Below, piece by piece: positions 19,835-30,655 of a stretch of DNA of 64,000 nt. Origin of the DNA: an uncultured Alphaproteobacteria bacterium (lineage in GTDB: Bacteria > Pseudomonadota > Alphaproteobacteria > Rhodobacterales > Rhodobacteraceae); NCBI GenBank assembly GCA_902580265.1, contig CACHJY010000003.1, positions 1 to 64,000 of the forward strand, given 5' to 3'. The notes under the pieces were generated by a model that did not search any database, was not told the DNA's origin, and saw only the letters and a program-made list of their open reading frames with translations. The translations under genes were made by a program, and so were the position numbers. Position 1 is the first letter of the stretch. Each line of letters starts with the position of its first letter.

Positions 19835-20497
19835 TCAGCGATACACACCATCCCATTTGTCGACCTGCTCTAGTTTGCCATCAGCATTAATTTTTGGTCT
19901 GTTTTTGGAGAAAATATTTTCTTGACCCACAACGCCATAGTCCATATATCCTAATCTTGCTACAGGTCTTGCTTTCTTAGTATTGAACATTCCATTTTCG
20001 ATGTACTCATCATTAATATGAATGCCAACAACCTCTCCTATTATTGAGTAATTGCCTGTTAAGTTAGATCGATCGGTCCCCGGAAGATCAATTGTTTTCC
20101 ACAATTTACACTCTAAGGCAGCACTGCAGCCACTGACGAAAGGAGATTTGACTAAATTACTTTCTTGTTTTTTTATTCCAGCTAAATTAAATTCGTCAAT
20201 TTTCGGTTCAACAGGAACGGATGAAGAATTCATAGCATCGAACATATCTTCCGTAACAAGAGAACAAGTAAAGTCACCAGTTTCTTCAATATTTCGTACA
20301 GTGTCTTTATATGTAATCGAACCAAAGATAACAAAATAGGGATTATCCGAAATTGCATTAAAATAGCTATGGGGAGCCAAATTGGCAATTCCATCTTTGT
20401 CAATAGAGCCTATCCAGCCTATTGGTCGTGGTGTCACAATTGCTTTGAATGGGTCATGAGGAAAACCATGATCATTTGCATCAGTTGTATAAAACAT
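19835..20497 (-). CDS. Flavin reductase-like FMN-binding protein
   Basis: A 220-residue member of the flavin reductase / DIM6-NTAB family, which binds FMN in a split-barrel fold. The N-terminal core IVTPRPIGWIGSIDKDGIANLAPHS-type block (here from residue 20), YFNAISDNPYFVIFGS and DTVRNIEETGDFTCSL are typical. Related proteins act as reductases supplying FMNH2 or as flavoprotein oxidoreductases. The substrate cannot be told from sequence, and no partner monooxygenase is adjacent. It converges on thyX with 2 bases between the stops. Confidence 0.85.
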   Translation of the reverse strand: MFYTTDANDHGFPHDPFKAIVTPRPIGWIGSIDKDGIANLAPHSYFNAISDNPYFVIFGSITYKDTVRNIEETGDFTCSLVTEDMFDAMNSSSVPVEPKIDEFNLAGIKKQESNLVKSPFVSGCSAALECKLWKTIDLPGTDRSNLTGNYSIIGEVVGIHINDEYIENGMFNTKKARPVARLGYMDYGVVGQENIFSKNRPKINADGKLEQVDKWDGVYR

Positions 20498-20519
20498 TTA
20501 TCCCCTATGAGTGAATTTA

Positions 20520-23096
20520 TTATTTTTCTAACATTTGAAGGACGGCTTCCATCGTAGATTTTACTCTGTTGACCATCGCAGCGGCAATTTCTTGAATATA
20601 ATTTGATTTTTGTAAGGAGACAACTGTTTTAGGGACGTCTACGTCCTCTAATTTTCCAATAGCAATTTGATCCAAAGACGTAATTCGACTTAGATTGCTC
20701 ACTGTTTCTTGAAGCTGATTTGCAAGACCACCAACTTTACTCTGTTCAGCAGCTATGAACTTCATTGAAAATTTAATTACATCAATAGAACTTTTTGCAG
20801 TCTCGAAGGATCTTGCTGCTATCGTTGATAAAGAAGCAAACTCGAGATTTTTTTCGCGAAGTGAAAGTATGCTGTCAGCTTTAGTGGAATTCACAGAGAA
20901 GTGTTTATGGCTTTTAAGAATAATTTCACCAGCAATTCTAGCTGAGTCATTAGCACTTGCACCACTTGAACTCTGGCTAAGCTTTAATGAGGAGGGAGAT
21001 ACTTGCCCAGATGATTTCATCTCATTTAGATACATGAAAACGCTATTGGTATCATTTTTTAAGTTGAAATCTTCTATTAATATGTCAAAGCCCTGTCTCG
21101 TTTTTAAAGTAATTGCCTGCTTGTCATCAGATATATATGCCGTTATACCTGTTTGGCTTGAAAAATTATTGATCTCCGTTTTAAGAGGATCTAAGTCCAT
21201 ATTTTGGTTGCCTGAACCAAAATTAATTTTCGAGCTAATATTTTTCATTGTTCCATCAATACCGTACAGATTGAATGAAACCGTATCATTTAAATTCGTA
21301 TTGCTAGTATTCTCAAAAGACAACATTACCTGTGTTGACGATGTGGCCTCGACGGCGGTATCACCCGTCACAGTATTTATTTTATTTGCAATTACCTCAG
21401 CTATGTCGCCACTTTTCACACCTATTTGTTTTTTGCCAATTGCTCCAAATATAGTGGCATCTTGTCCTGAACTTATGATCGGCTCTGTTAAAAGCGAAGA
21501 TGTTCCAACTGATAAATTACCACTAGAAGTAGCATCTACTTCGCCATATAATAATGAACTAATGTTTTCAATAGCTGAACCACTTAATTTTCTTGCGGCG
21601 TTTGTTACTGACACATCATCAATAAATAATCGAGCACCTAAAGCTCTGCCCCCAGTAGCATCAAAGGAACCACCTACAAAAACAAATTGATATGTTCCTT
21701 CTTGATTAATATTGACAGTTTTTTTTGTCCAAGGAGAGGTGCCTGTGTCATCGTCTGTATGCTCATTAAGCAATGTTATTTTTTTACTTGGGTCATCTAT
21801 GTCTACTAAGTAAGCGTAAACGTCGTACGCATCACCACCGCCCTCAGCCCGCCATTCAAAAGATACTGAACTGGAAGTTCCTAGAGTAACATAGGAGTTG
21901 CTATAAAGGTAGGGCCCTCTGACTGTCGCAAAGCCTGTTGAAGATTGCAAACCAGAGCTCTCTAACCGAACTGCTTTTGATCCAGTTTTCACTTGGGTTG
22001 TGGTAATACCGCCGGACATTGTACCCGGATTAGTCAGTGCATTCCCATCATTTAAACCTCTGCTAGAATTATCAATATGGTAGGTTGAATCTACTGGGGT
22101 CGGTTTCCCATCTATAAGGTCACTTCCATTCAGATATACTCTTTCAGGCTCCACTGTCCAACCCTCTAAATCAGTAGCTGATTCAAAATCGCCATTTGTA
22201 AAAGATGGTTCTTCAATATTAATTCTCAGTTTTTTCCCACTTGTCCCATCAAAAGCACCATCTATCGTGCCGATGTGATCGGCAGAAGTTCCATTTCCAA
22301 CATACACTTTGCTACCAACTACGGAAACGCTATCTGTAGCTGTGGATGCCGTAGCAACAGTTCTCAGCTTAGTTGTCTCGTTATTTAATTCGGCGTCATT
22401 TAATGACAAATCTATATGTGACCCAGAAAAAAATGCTTTTCCATAAGACGGTACTAGACTGTCTCCTAAGTCGATCAATCTACTAGAATTTGTTGAAACG
22501 TTTTTGTATGTAAAGTTTTCCTGATCTGTGCCATCAAAAGTATCTATGCTCAGATCGCTACTGAAATTTAAGGAGCTATGTGAGTACAGACCTACTTTTT
22601 TTGTGTTAATATTGCTTAAATCTAAGGATATTTCCCCAGCTCTTCCTGTTCCCATATCAGTTTTAATTTGCTTAATAGAACTGTTTATCAACGTAGTATC
22701 ATTAAAGCCAATTCCATTAGCGATATTATCTATTTCATTAATAATATTTTGGATTTCATTATTGAGGGCAATTCGATCGGCATCTTTGTAAATCTTATTG
22801 GTGGATTGTAGCGCTAGTTCGTTTGCTCTTAATAGCATTTTATTAATATTCTTATAGCCTTGGTCAGCCAATTGAGCCATAGACATTATGTCTGTTACGC
22901 TTCGGATCGCAGCTTTAGTGCTTAACACTTTTGCCTTCAAGTTATTTACTTTATTAATGTTGCCAGCATCATCTGCACCGGTTATCAGCCTCTTACCGTT
23001 GGAAATTTTTTCCATTAGCTCAGCAGACTGATTTTGCTGTTTGTTCGTAATATTTGCAGCGTTTAAAGCGTTACCACCGGGAAAAATTGAGGTCAT
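20520..23096 (-). CDS. Large flagellin-like protein with carbohydrate-binding-like insert
   Basis: The first 150 residues form a flagellin D0/D1 region (KISNGKRLITGADDAGNINK; ANELALQSTN near 91-100). The last 100 residues give the matching C-terminal coil (SLREKNLEFASLSTIAARSF and the final NYIQEIAAAMVNRV). Flagellins of roseobacters are usually 270-500 residues; this one has 858. The middle holds a jelly-roll-like segment near 300-500 that starts NGDFESATDLEGWTV and ends RLFIDDVSVT, the pattern of family 4/9-type carbohydrate-binding modules. No hook, motor or export gene is in the window, and FlgL-type hook-associated proteins share the same ends, so the exact role is uncertain. Confidence 0.8.
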   Translation of the reverse strand: MTSIFPGGNALNAANITNKQQNQSAELMEKISNGKRLITGADDAGNINKVNNLKAKVLSTKAAIRSVTDIMSMAQLADQGYKNINKMLLRANELALQSTNKIYKDADRIALNNEIQNIINEIDNIANGIGFNDTTLINSSIKQIKTDMGTGRAGEISLDLSNINTKKVGLYSHSSLNFSSDLSIDTFDGTDQENFTYKNVSTNSSRLIDLGDSLVPSYGKAFFSGSHIDLSLNDAELNNETTKLRTVATASTATDSVSVVGSKVYVGNGTSADHIGTIDGAFDGTSGKKLRINIEEPSFTNGDFESATDLEGWTVEPERVYLNGSDLIDGKPTPVDSTYHIDNSSRGLNDGNALTNPGTMSGGITTTQVKTGSKAVRLESSGLQSSTGFATVRGPYLYSNSYVTLGTSSSVSFEWRAEGGGDAYDVYAYLVDIDDPSKKITLLNEHTDDDTGTSPWTKKTVNINQEGTYQFVFVGGSFDATGGRALGARLFIDDVSVTNAARKLSGSAIENISSLLYGEVDATSSGNLSVGTSSLLTEPIISSGQDATIFGAIGKKQIGVKSGDIAEVIANKINTVTGDTAVEATSSTQVMLSFENTSNTNLNDTVSFNLYGIDGTMKNISSKINFGSGNQNMDLDPLKTEINNFSSQTGITAYISDDKQAITLKTRQGFDILIEDFNLKNDTNSVFMYLNEMKSSGQVSPSSLKLSQSSSGASANDSARIAGEIILKSHKHFSVNSTKADSILSLREKNLEFASLSTIAARSFETAKSSIDVIKFSMKFIAAEQSKVGGLANQLQETVSNLSRITSLDQIAIGKLEDVDVPKTVVSLQKSNYIQEIAAAMVNRVKSTMEAVLQMLEK

Positions 23097-23203
23097 TTAA
23101 ATAACTTTTAATAATAAAAGAATATCCTCAATCAATAATCATGCCAAATCTGAATTTTCAGCCAGATTTACTAAATTTTAGGGCTATGTGAAGTGCTTGC
23201 TAC

Positions 23204-25378
<2,175 letters not shown>

Positions 25379-25438
25379 TTAGTCAACAATATATAAACGC
25401 TAATCGAATATTTGCGACACTTTGTCTAGATCCTTAAT

Positions 25439-27739
25439 TCATTTAGATTTTATAATTTTAGGAGGATCAAAAGCCCTAATTTTAGGCGGTTCCTTTTTAT
25501 ACTCTTCAATTTCTACTAGACATGTATGCGATGAAGGGCCTTGAGCCAGCTTGGATGTACCTGCATCCAAAGTCAACACGTTCGGATTGCCATGAACGCA
25601 ACTTATATCATCCTTTTTTGAAGGATCTAACCAGGCACCAGTGGGAATATTGACAACACCCAGTTTAATATTGTCTGATATTTTCAATACTGCAAGGCAG
25701 GATCCTCTATCATTAAAAACTTTCACTACCATTTTATCTGATAAACCTCGAGCTTCTGCATCGCTCCTATTTACCTCAATTACTGATCTACCATCTGATT
25801 TTTCATTGTCTGCAACCTGACCGTTGTCTAATTGAGAATGAAGTTTAAATTTAGGTTGGTTTGATAGAAGATGTAGTTTGTACTTTGAGGCATTACCTAG
25901 GTACTCTTTATCCTCATACCATTTAGGATGACCAACACAATCTGAATAATGAAAGCTGTCTATTTTCTGTGAAAACAGTTCAATCTTTCCACTTGGGGTA
26001 TCTAACGGACTTTTTTCAGGAGAATTTATAAATTCTTTGAGAAATATTTGTTGATCTAGTGGATCAGGATGTTTATGCCATCCTTTCTTTTTAAAGGCGT
26101 CGAAATCTGGAAATTTGTGATTATTCTCTTGTAAAGCATTACTTTCATCATATATCCATTTGATCCATTCTTTTTCCGTCCTATTACCGCTATACTCATC
26201 TTGAATATCAAACTTATCTGCAAGGCCTGAAAATATTTCAAAGTCTGACTTGCTCTCTCCAACCGGATCAATAACCTTTGACATGAAAACCATGTATGGG
26301 TCTCTTGGCGCAAGTGCAATGTCTTCTCTTTCCAAGGTTGTTGTAACAGGTAAAACTATGTCACTATGTTTTGCCAAAGCATTCCAACACCATTCATTTG
26401 AAATGATAGTTTGTGGCAGTTGCCACGCTTTAATCATCCTATTTAAATCCTGATGATGGTGAAAGGGATTGCCTCCTGCCCAGTAAATCAATTTAATGTC
26501 TGGATAAGTTAGTTTTAATCCATTGTAATCAAAGATTTTCCCAGGGCTTTCTAGCATCTCTGAAATTTTTGCAACTGGAATGAATTTTTTGACGCCGTTT
26601 TTTCCTTGAGGCAAAGACACAGCCGGTATTTTTTTGTAATGGTTACCGATACTATTCATCGCACTATACCCAAATCCAATTCCTCCACCTGGTTTCCCAA
26701 TGTCTCCAATAATACAAGCTAGAGCAATTGCTGCCCAGTAAGGTTGTTCTCCATGCGACTGTCTAGTTAGTGACCAGCTCACAGAAATCATTGTTCTTTT
26801 TGACTTTTTTATCTTTTTAACAAGGTCAAAAATAGTGTCTTTGCTTATTCCAGTAATTCCCGATGCCCAATCTGCGTCCTTAACAATCCCATCAGTATTT
26901 CCATCTAAATACTGAGTAAACTTTTCAAAACCCACTGTATACTTATCAATAAAATCTTTATTTGTTATGCCACTTTTATTAATTTCGTAACAAAGCGCTA
27001 GTATTAAAGCAACATCTGTATTTGGCGATACGGGGATCCATTCCACATCTTCAACGTTTTTTAGATCAGATTTTAAAGGACTCACATTTATGAATTGTAC
27101 CCCGTTCGCGGATGCCTTATTTAAATATGCTCTTTGATTATGTGAACCAACTCCTCCTTGATTTATTTGCCCATTTTTCAAAGGAACACCACCAAAGGCG
27201 ACTAGTAGAGAGGTGTGGTCTGCGATGGAGTCCCAAGTCGTCGTATCAAAAAGAAATTTGTAAAAATCTCCTAAAACATGAGGGATTATCACTTCAGCCG
27301 CGGCATAACTGTAGGTATTCTTAGAATAAGTATATCCGCCAATTAGATTTAAAAACCTCCTTAAATGGCTCTGAGCATGGTGAAACCGACCAGCACTAGC
27401 CCAGCCGTATGAACCGGCATAAATACTCTCGTTCCCATAGGTAGCAATAACTCTTTTAATTTCTGTGCCAACCAATTCAAATGCGTCTTCCCACGAAACC
27501 TCTACAAATGTATCCTCTCCTCTTCTAAAGTCTTTTTGTTTGTTATTAGATTTTAACCAACCTTTTCTAATCGCCGGTTTTTGTATGCGTGAACTGTTTT
27601 GTATAGTGGATTCTATTCCCTTTCCTATATCTGATGGATCTTTATCTTGCCCAAAAGGAAGTAGTTTGAAGTCTTTTCCACTTCCTTTAATTACTTTATA
27701 AGTTCCCCAGTGGGCTGCCGTGAAGTTTATTTTTTTCAT
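25439..27739 (-). CDS. Molybdopterin S/N-oxide reductase, BisC/TorA/DorA family
   Basis: A 766-residue DMSO reductase-family enzyme carrying bis-MGD. The N terminus FTAAHWGTYKV and the block AGSYGWASAGRFHHAQSH match biotin sulfoxide and TMAO/DMSO reductases; Ser115 is the likely molybdenum ligand. There is no N-terminal [4Fe-4S] cysteine set and no twin-arginine signal, unlike periplasmic TorA or DorA, which favours a cytoplasmic BisC-like enzyme for biotin or methionine sulfoxide. The C-terminal pterin-binding barrel (LHLLSNQPKFKLHSQLDNG) is present. No cytochrome or TorD-like chaperone gene is adjacent. The substrate is inferred and uncertain. Confidence 0.87.
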   Translation of the reverse strand: MKKINFTAAHWGTYKVIKGSGKDFKLLPFGQDKDPSDIGKGIESTIQNSSRIQKPAIRKGWLKSNNKQKDFRRGEDTFVEVSWEDAFELVGTEIKRVIATYGNESIYAGSYGWASAGRFHHAQSHLRRFLNLIGGYTYSKNTYSYAAAEVIIPHVLGDFYKFLFDTTTWDSIADHTSLLVAFGGVPLKNGQINQGGVGSHNQRAYLNKASANGVQFINVSPLKSDLKNVEDVEWIPVSPNTDVALILALCYEINKSGITNKDFIDKYTVGFEKFTQYLDGNTDGIVKDADWASGITGISKDTIFDLVKKIKKSKRTMISVSWSLTRQSHGEQPYWAAIALACIIGDIGKPGGGIGFGYSAMNSIGNHYKKIPAVSLPQGKNGVKKFIPVAKISEMLESPGKIFDYNGLKLTYPDIKLIYWAGGNPFHHHQDLNRMIKAWQLPQTIISNEWCWNALAKHSDIVLPVTTTLEREDIALAPRDPYMVFMSKVIDPVGESKSDFEIFSGLADKFDIQDEYSGNRTEKEWIKWIYDESNALQENNHKFPDFDAFKKKGWHKHPDPLDQQIFLKEFINSPEKSPLDTPSGKIELFSQKIDSFHYSDCVGHPKWYEDKEYLGNASKYKLHLLSNQPKFKLHSQLDNGQVADNEKSDGRSVIEVNRSDAEARGLSDKMVVKVFNDRGSCLAVLKISDNIKLGVVNIPTGAWLDPSKKDDISCVHGNPNVLTLDAGTSKLAQGPSSHTCLVEIEEYKKEPPKIRAFDPPKIIKSK

Positions 27740-27971
27740 TTTAGAAAGTTTCTCAAATATTATATTGATAATATCAGTTATTTAGTTTTATCAATATCAT
27801 TTTTCTCTGAAAAATGCTTATTTTAACCAAAGCCTTAGAATAGAAAAGCTTCTAAAAAGGGTGTAGCAAAGAATCGTTGCTACCTTCTATTTGTTTGGTA
27901 TTATCAAATAAAGCGCGAGAGACGCTAACCTATTTGGCAGTAATTAAGTTAAACAGTAAAAGGTAAATGCC

Positions 27972-28328
27972 TTGAACGTTAGATCAAAATTCTCAGACGT
28001 TGACTTCCTAACAAAAGCTTCTGGTTCAGGGACAATTATATCTAGTGGTTCAACTTTGGAAGGCCGAATAACCACGCCTAGCTTAATATTGGTTTCAGGA
28101 TATGTTAAAGGCGAACTAAGTGCTTCGGAGATAGTTATTGAGAAAGAAGGAGCGGTTAAGGGATCCATATTTGCTGAGCACTTAATAATTATCGGAGGGT
28201 TTGAAGGCAAAGTGTCTGCAAATAAGATAACTATAGCATCGTCCGGTAGCGTTAAGGGAGAGTTATCCTACAAAAGAGTGGCTATAGACGATGGTGCGAA
28301 ATTGGATGTGAGTTTTCACAAACTTTAA
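27972..28328 (+). CDS. Bactofilin
   Basis: A short bactofilin of 118 residues, a polymer-forming cytoskeletal protein usually involved in localised wall synthesis or cell shape. The core is a run of short beta-helix repeats (GSTLEGRI, GYVKGELSA, GAVKGSIFA, GGFEGKVSA, GSVKGELSY). The start is TTG 27972: AAAGG lies 8 bases upstream, the only nearby ATG is out of frame, and the repeat core needs most of this length. The mltG-like gene follows after 11 bases, so bactofilin and a transglycosylase appear to be co-transcribed, which fits a wall-remodelling role. Confidence 0.88.
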   Translation: MNVRSKFSDVDFLTKASGSGTIISSGSTLEGRITTPSLILVSGYVKGELSASEIVIEKEGAVKGSIFAEHLIIIGGFEGKVSANKITIASSGSVKGELSYKRVAIDDGAKLDVSFHKL

Positions 28329-28339
28329 TTGGTTACTGG

Positions 28340-29575
28340 ATGTCATCCATCATGCTTAGAATTTTTGTGGCAATATTACTATCTCTTTTTGTTTTGCAGA
28401 CATCATCTGAGAGTTTTTCCGACAACTTTCCAAAGGTTTTAAGCTGTGTTAAAGGAAAATCAGATGATTTTACTTTGCATTTAATCACTCTAATTGAACA
28501 AAATGAGGATGGCTCGGGAGAAGCTTTTGTAGATGATAGATTGTTCAAACTTGTTCGGGATGATGGGATCTGGCTTGGTACTAGTGAAAAAGGTACCGAA
28601 TTCTTGATTCTAGAAGACGATAAGATAAAGATTATTTCAGGAAAAACTAATTGGGAAGGAGTGTGTTTCAGATCAGACGATGCGCTTACCCCTCTTGTAA
28701 AGACGGTTTCTCAGCCACTCAGTATTAAAATTGAAAGCCTGACAAAGGAATTACACAAACTAAAGTCAGAACTCGCTTTAATTGAGATAGAAAACTCCAA
28801 GCTTATAGAGAAAATAGAGGACAATATTTCGGATGAAGAAAACTTTCAAGAGAAAGTCAAACTATTTTTGGAGGATGGTATGACCTCTAACGCAATAGTA
28901 AACCAAATCAACAAAACAGAAAATCTGACTGGTTATATTGATTTCGTTCCTGAAGAGGGAAGCCTAGCCACAGGAAAATTATTTTTCAATAAGGGCGAGG
29001 ATAGAGAGAAGGTTTTATCAAAGATTATGCTTTTGCAAAGAGCAAACTTGGGAAAAGCTTGGCTGATGAGATCAAGGAATATAATATTGAAAAGTCCCAG
29101 AGATTTGTTGATCTTAGCTTCTATTTTAGAAAAAGAAACTGGAAATGACTCGGAGAAACAGCTTATTTCGTCAGTTTTTCATAATCGATTATCTAAAGGT
29201 ATGAAACTTCAGGCTGACCCGACAGTCCTCTATGGCCTAACCATGGGAAAAGACGTGATTGCAAGGAGTCCTACTAAAGCAGAGATAAAAGATAAGAATC
29301 CCTATAACACATATATCGTTAAAGGGTTACCCATTGCTCCTATAAGTAATCCCTCAGTAGCATCTCTATTTGCAGCTGCTCGACCATCAAAAACAGAGTT
29401 TCTTTTCTTTGTATCTAACGGAAATGGAGGCCATCGGTTCTCAAAGACATATGATGGTCACAAAAAGGGTATTGAAATTTTACTTACTAGGAAGAGAGAG
29501 CAAAGGAAATCAACAACATCCGGAGCGATGACTTATGTTACTATACCTCCCGCCAAGCCAGTTTTGTTAAAATGA
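28340..29575 (+). CDS. Endolytic transglycosylase-like protein, MltG/YceG family, altered N terminus
   Basis: MltG cleaves nascent glycan strands at the inner membrane. The catalytic domain is well kept: ILASILEKETGND around residue 260 with the catalytic-type E-K-E, LQADPTVLYGLTMG, YNTYIVKGLPIAPISNPS and FVSNGNGGHRFSKTYDGH. The front is unusual. A signal-like hydrophobic stretch (4-20) is followed by a beta-rich part with Cys36 and Cys109, then a coiled coil at about 125-165, before the short LysM-like part at 170-235. A second Met four codons in (28352) gives a cleaner signal sequence. Coupled to the bactofilin gene upstream. Confidence 0.85.
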   Translation: MSSIMLRIFVAILLSLFVLQTSSESFSDNFPKVLSCVKGKSDDFTLHLITLIEQNEDGSGEAFVDDRLFKLVRDDGIWLGTSEKGTEFLILEDDKIKIISGKTNWEGVCFRSDDALTPLVKTVSQPLSIKIESLTKELHKLKSELALIEIENSKLIEKIEDNISDEENFQEKVKLFLEDGMTSNAIVNQINKTENLTGYIDFVPEEGSLATGKLFFNKGEDREKVLSKIMLLQRANLGKAWLMRSRNIILKSPRDLLILASILEKETGNDSEKQLISSVFHNRLSKGMKLQADPTVLYGLTMGKDVIARSPTKAEIKDKNPYNTYIVKGLPIAPISNPSVASLFAAARPSKTEFLFFVSNGNGGHRFSKTYDGHKKGIEILLTRKREQRKSTTSGAMTYVTIPPAKPVLLK

Positions 29576-29576
29576 A

Positions 29577-30206
29577 TCATGTATTAGATCTTAAGTATCC
29601 TCTTAAATAATCCTTAAGAATTCTAATTCTCCCTTCTTCAATGTAACGAGCGTTTGATGCAGGGAAAATAGTTTCTGGCAGTTGTCGATCGAGTTCTGTC
29701 ATAAACTTGTTTAAGGTAGACTGTACGTGTAAGGATAGAGGAATATTTTCATTTAATAAAATTTTAACTATTTTTCTTATTATATCTCTAAATAGATCGT
29801 TTGGCCTAACGTGTTCAAAAGCCTTTTCTGTACTTCCTAAAGCTTTTAAAGCTTCACAAAAACCTTTTATTTCAGAACCAACTTCTCTTTTAACTATATC
29901 TGCAATAAAGGACAAGGCTCTGGTATCATTAGTTTCAATTATATTTTCGATATTTTCTGAAAGGTTCTTTGCATTCTCTCGAAAACTTAACATCTTAGTG
30001 GATCTCTTTTCAGATATCAGTTTCTGAAGCCGGCCTTGTTGTAGTGCTAATTCCTTAGTTATTTCAAACTTAGTCTCGGTAGAAAACCGAAAAGAATTTC
30101 CAAAACACAATTCTAACTTATCCCAAGATAATATTGTATCTACCGTTCCTATGGCATCAATGCCAAGACTTAGCTTTCTTCTATTTGGAGTTTCCTGATC
30201 TCTCAT
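29577..30206 (-). CDS. Hypothetical protein, 209 residues
   Basis: Not recognised. It is a soluble, mostly helical, charged protein with no signal peptide or membrane segment. A heptad-like stretch appears around 50-95 (ELALQQGRLQKLISEK and KNLSENIENIIET). The end is rich in arginine and isoleucine (IEEGRIRILKDYLRGY). It converges on the mltG-like gene with one base between the stops. It lies with two other unrecognised minus-strand genes around a CoA-transferase. Codon use looks like that of its neighbours, so it is probably a real lineage-specific gene. Confidence 0.6.
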   Translation of the reverse strand: MRDQETPNRRKLSLGIDAIGTVDTILSWDKLELCFGNSFRFSTETKFEITKELALQQGRLQKLISEKRSTKMLSFRENAKNLSENIENIIETNDTRALSFIADIVKREVGSEIKGFCEALKALGSTEKAFEHVRPNDLFRDIIRKIVKILLNENIPLSLHVQSTLNKFMTELDRQLPETIFPASNARYIEEGRIRILKDYLRGYLRSNT

Positions 30207-30278
30207 TTACCTGCGCCCAATACCATCTACGTGGTTTCGGATAGGGTATCATGGTAAGAGTTATAATGCTAGGAGTTT

Positions 30279-30596
30279 TTAATTTTCCCATATAGAGATC
30301 ATGACTTCAGGGTTTTTTATGAAACCACCAACAAAAGGAGGTCTAAAATCGCATAACCTCGCTTTAATTTTTTTGCCTGAATATATTTTTTTAGTAACTT
30401 CTCGTGAGCTATTCTCACATAGCTCTCCAAGCTTAATCTCATGAGATCTTAATTTAAAGATACTGGTATCTACTGATGTCACAATTACCTTGCTCTCGGA
30501 CTCTATTGATAAGTTTACCCACTGCCCAAAGCATTCACGTAGTTTTTCGAGATTGTCTGTAATTGAATTAAGAGTTGCTTCGTTAGTTCTGTGCAT
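30279..30596 (-). CDS. Hypothetical protein, 105 residues
   Basis: Not recognised. A small soluble alpha/beta protein that opens with a helix (TLNSITDNLEKLRECFGQW) followed by alternating strands (SKVIVTSVD, VMISIWEN at the end). No signal or membrane segment is visible. It lies 59 bases downstream of the CoA-transferase gene on the same strand and 72 bases upstream of the 209-residue gene, so the three may share a transcript. No function can be assigned. Confidence 0.5.
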   Translation of the reverse strand: MHRTNEATLNSITDNLEKLRECFGQWVNLSIESESKVIVTSVDTSIFKLRSHEIKLGELCENSSREVTKKIYSGKKIKARLCDFRPPFVGGFIKNPEVMISIWEN

Positions 30597-30655
30597 TTCT
30601 TTACCTTGCTGTTTTGATAAAAGACAGCAAGATTAATGCCAACTAAGGCAGAAAA

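Noticed and set aside
20755..21690. Long plus-strand open frame of 311 codons
   Set aside because: It is antisense to the flagellin gene, with low-complexity composition and no ribosome binding site; the opposite strand has clear family motifs.
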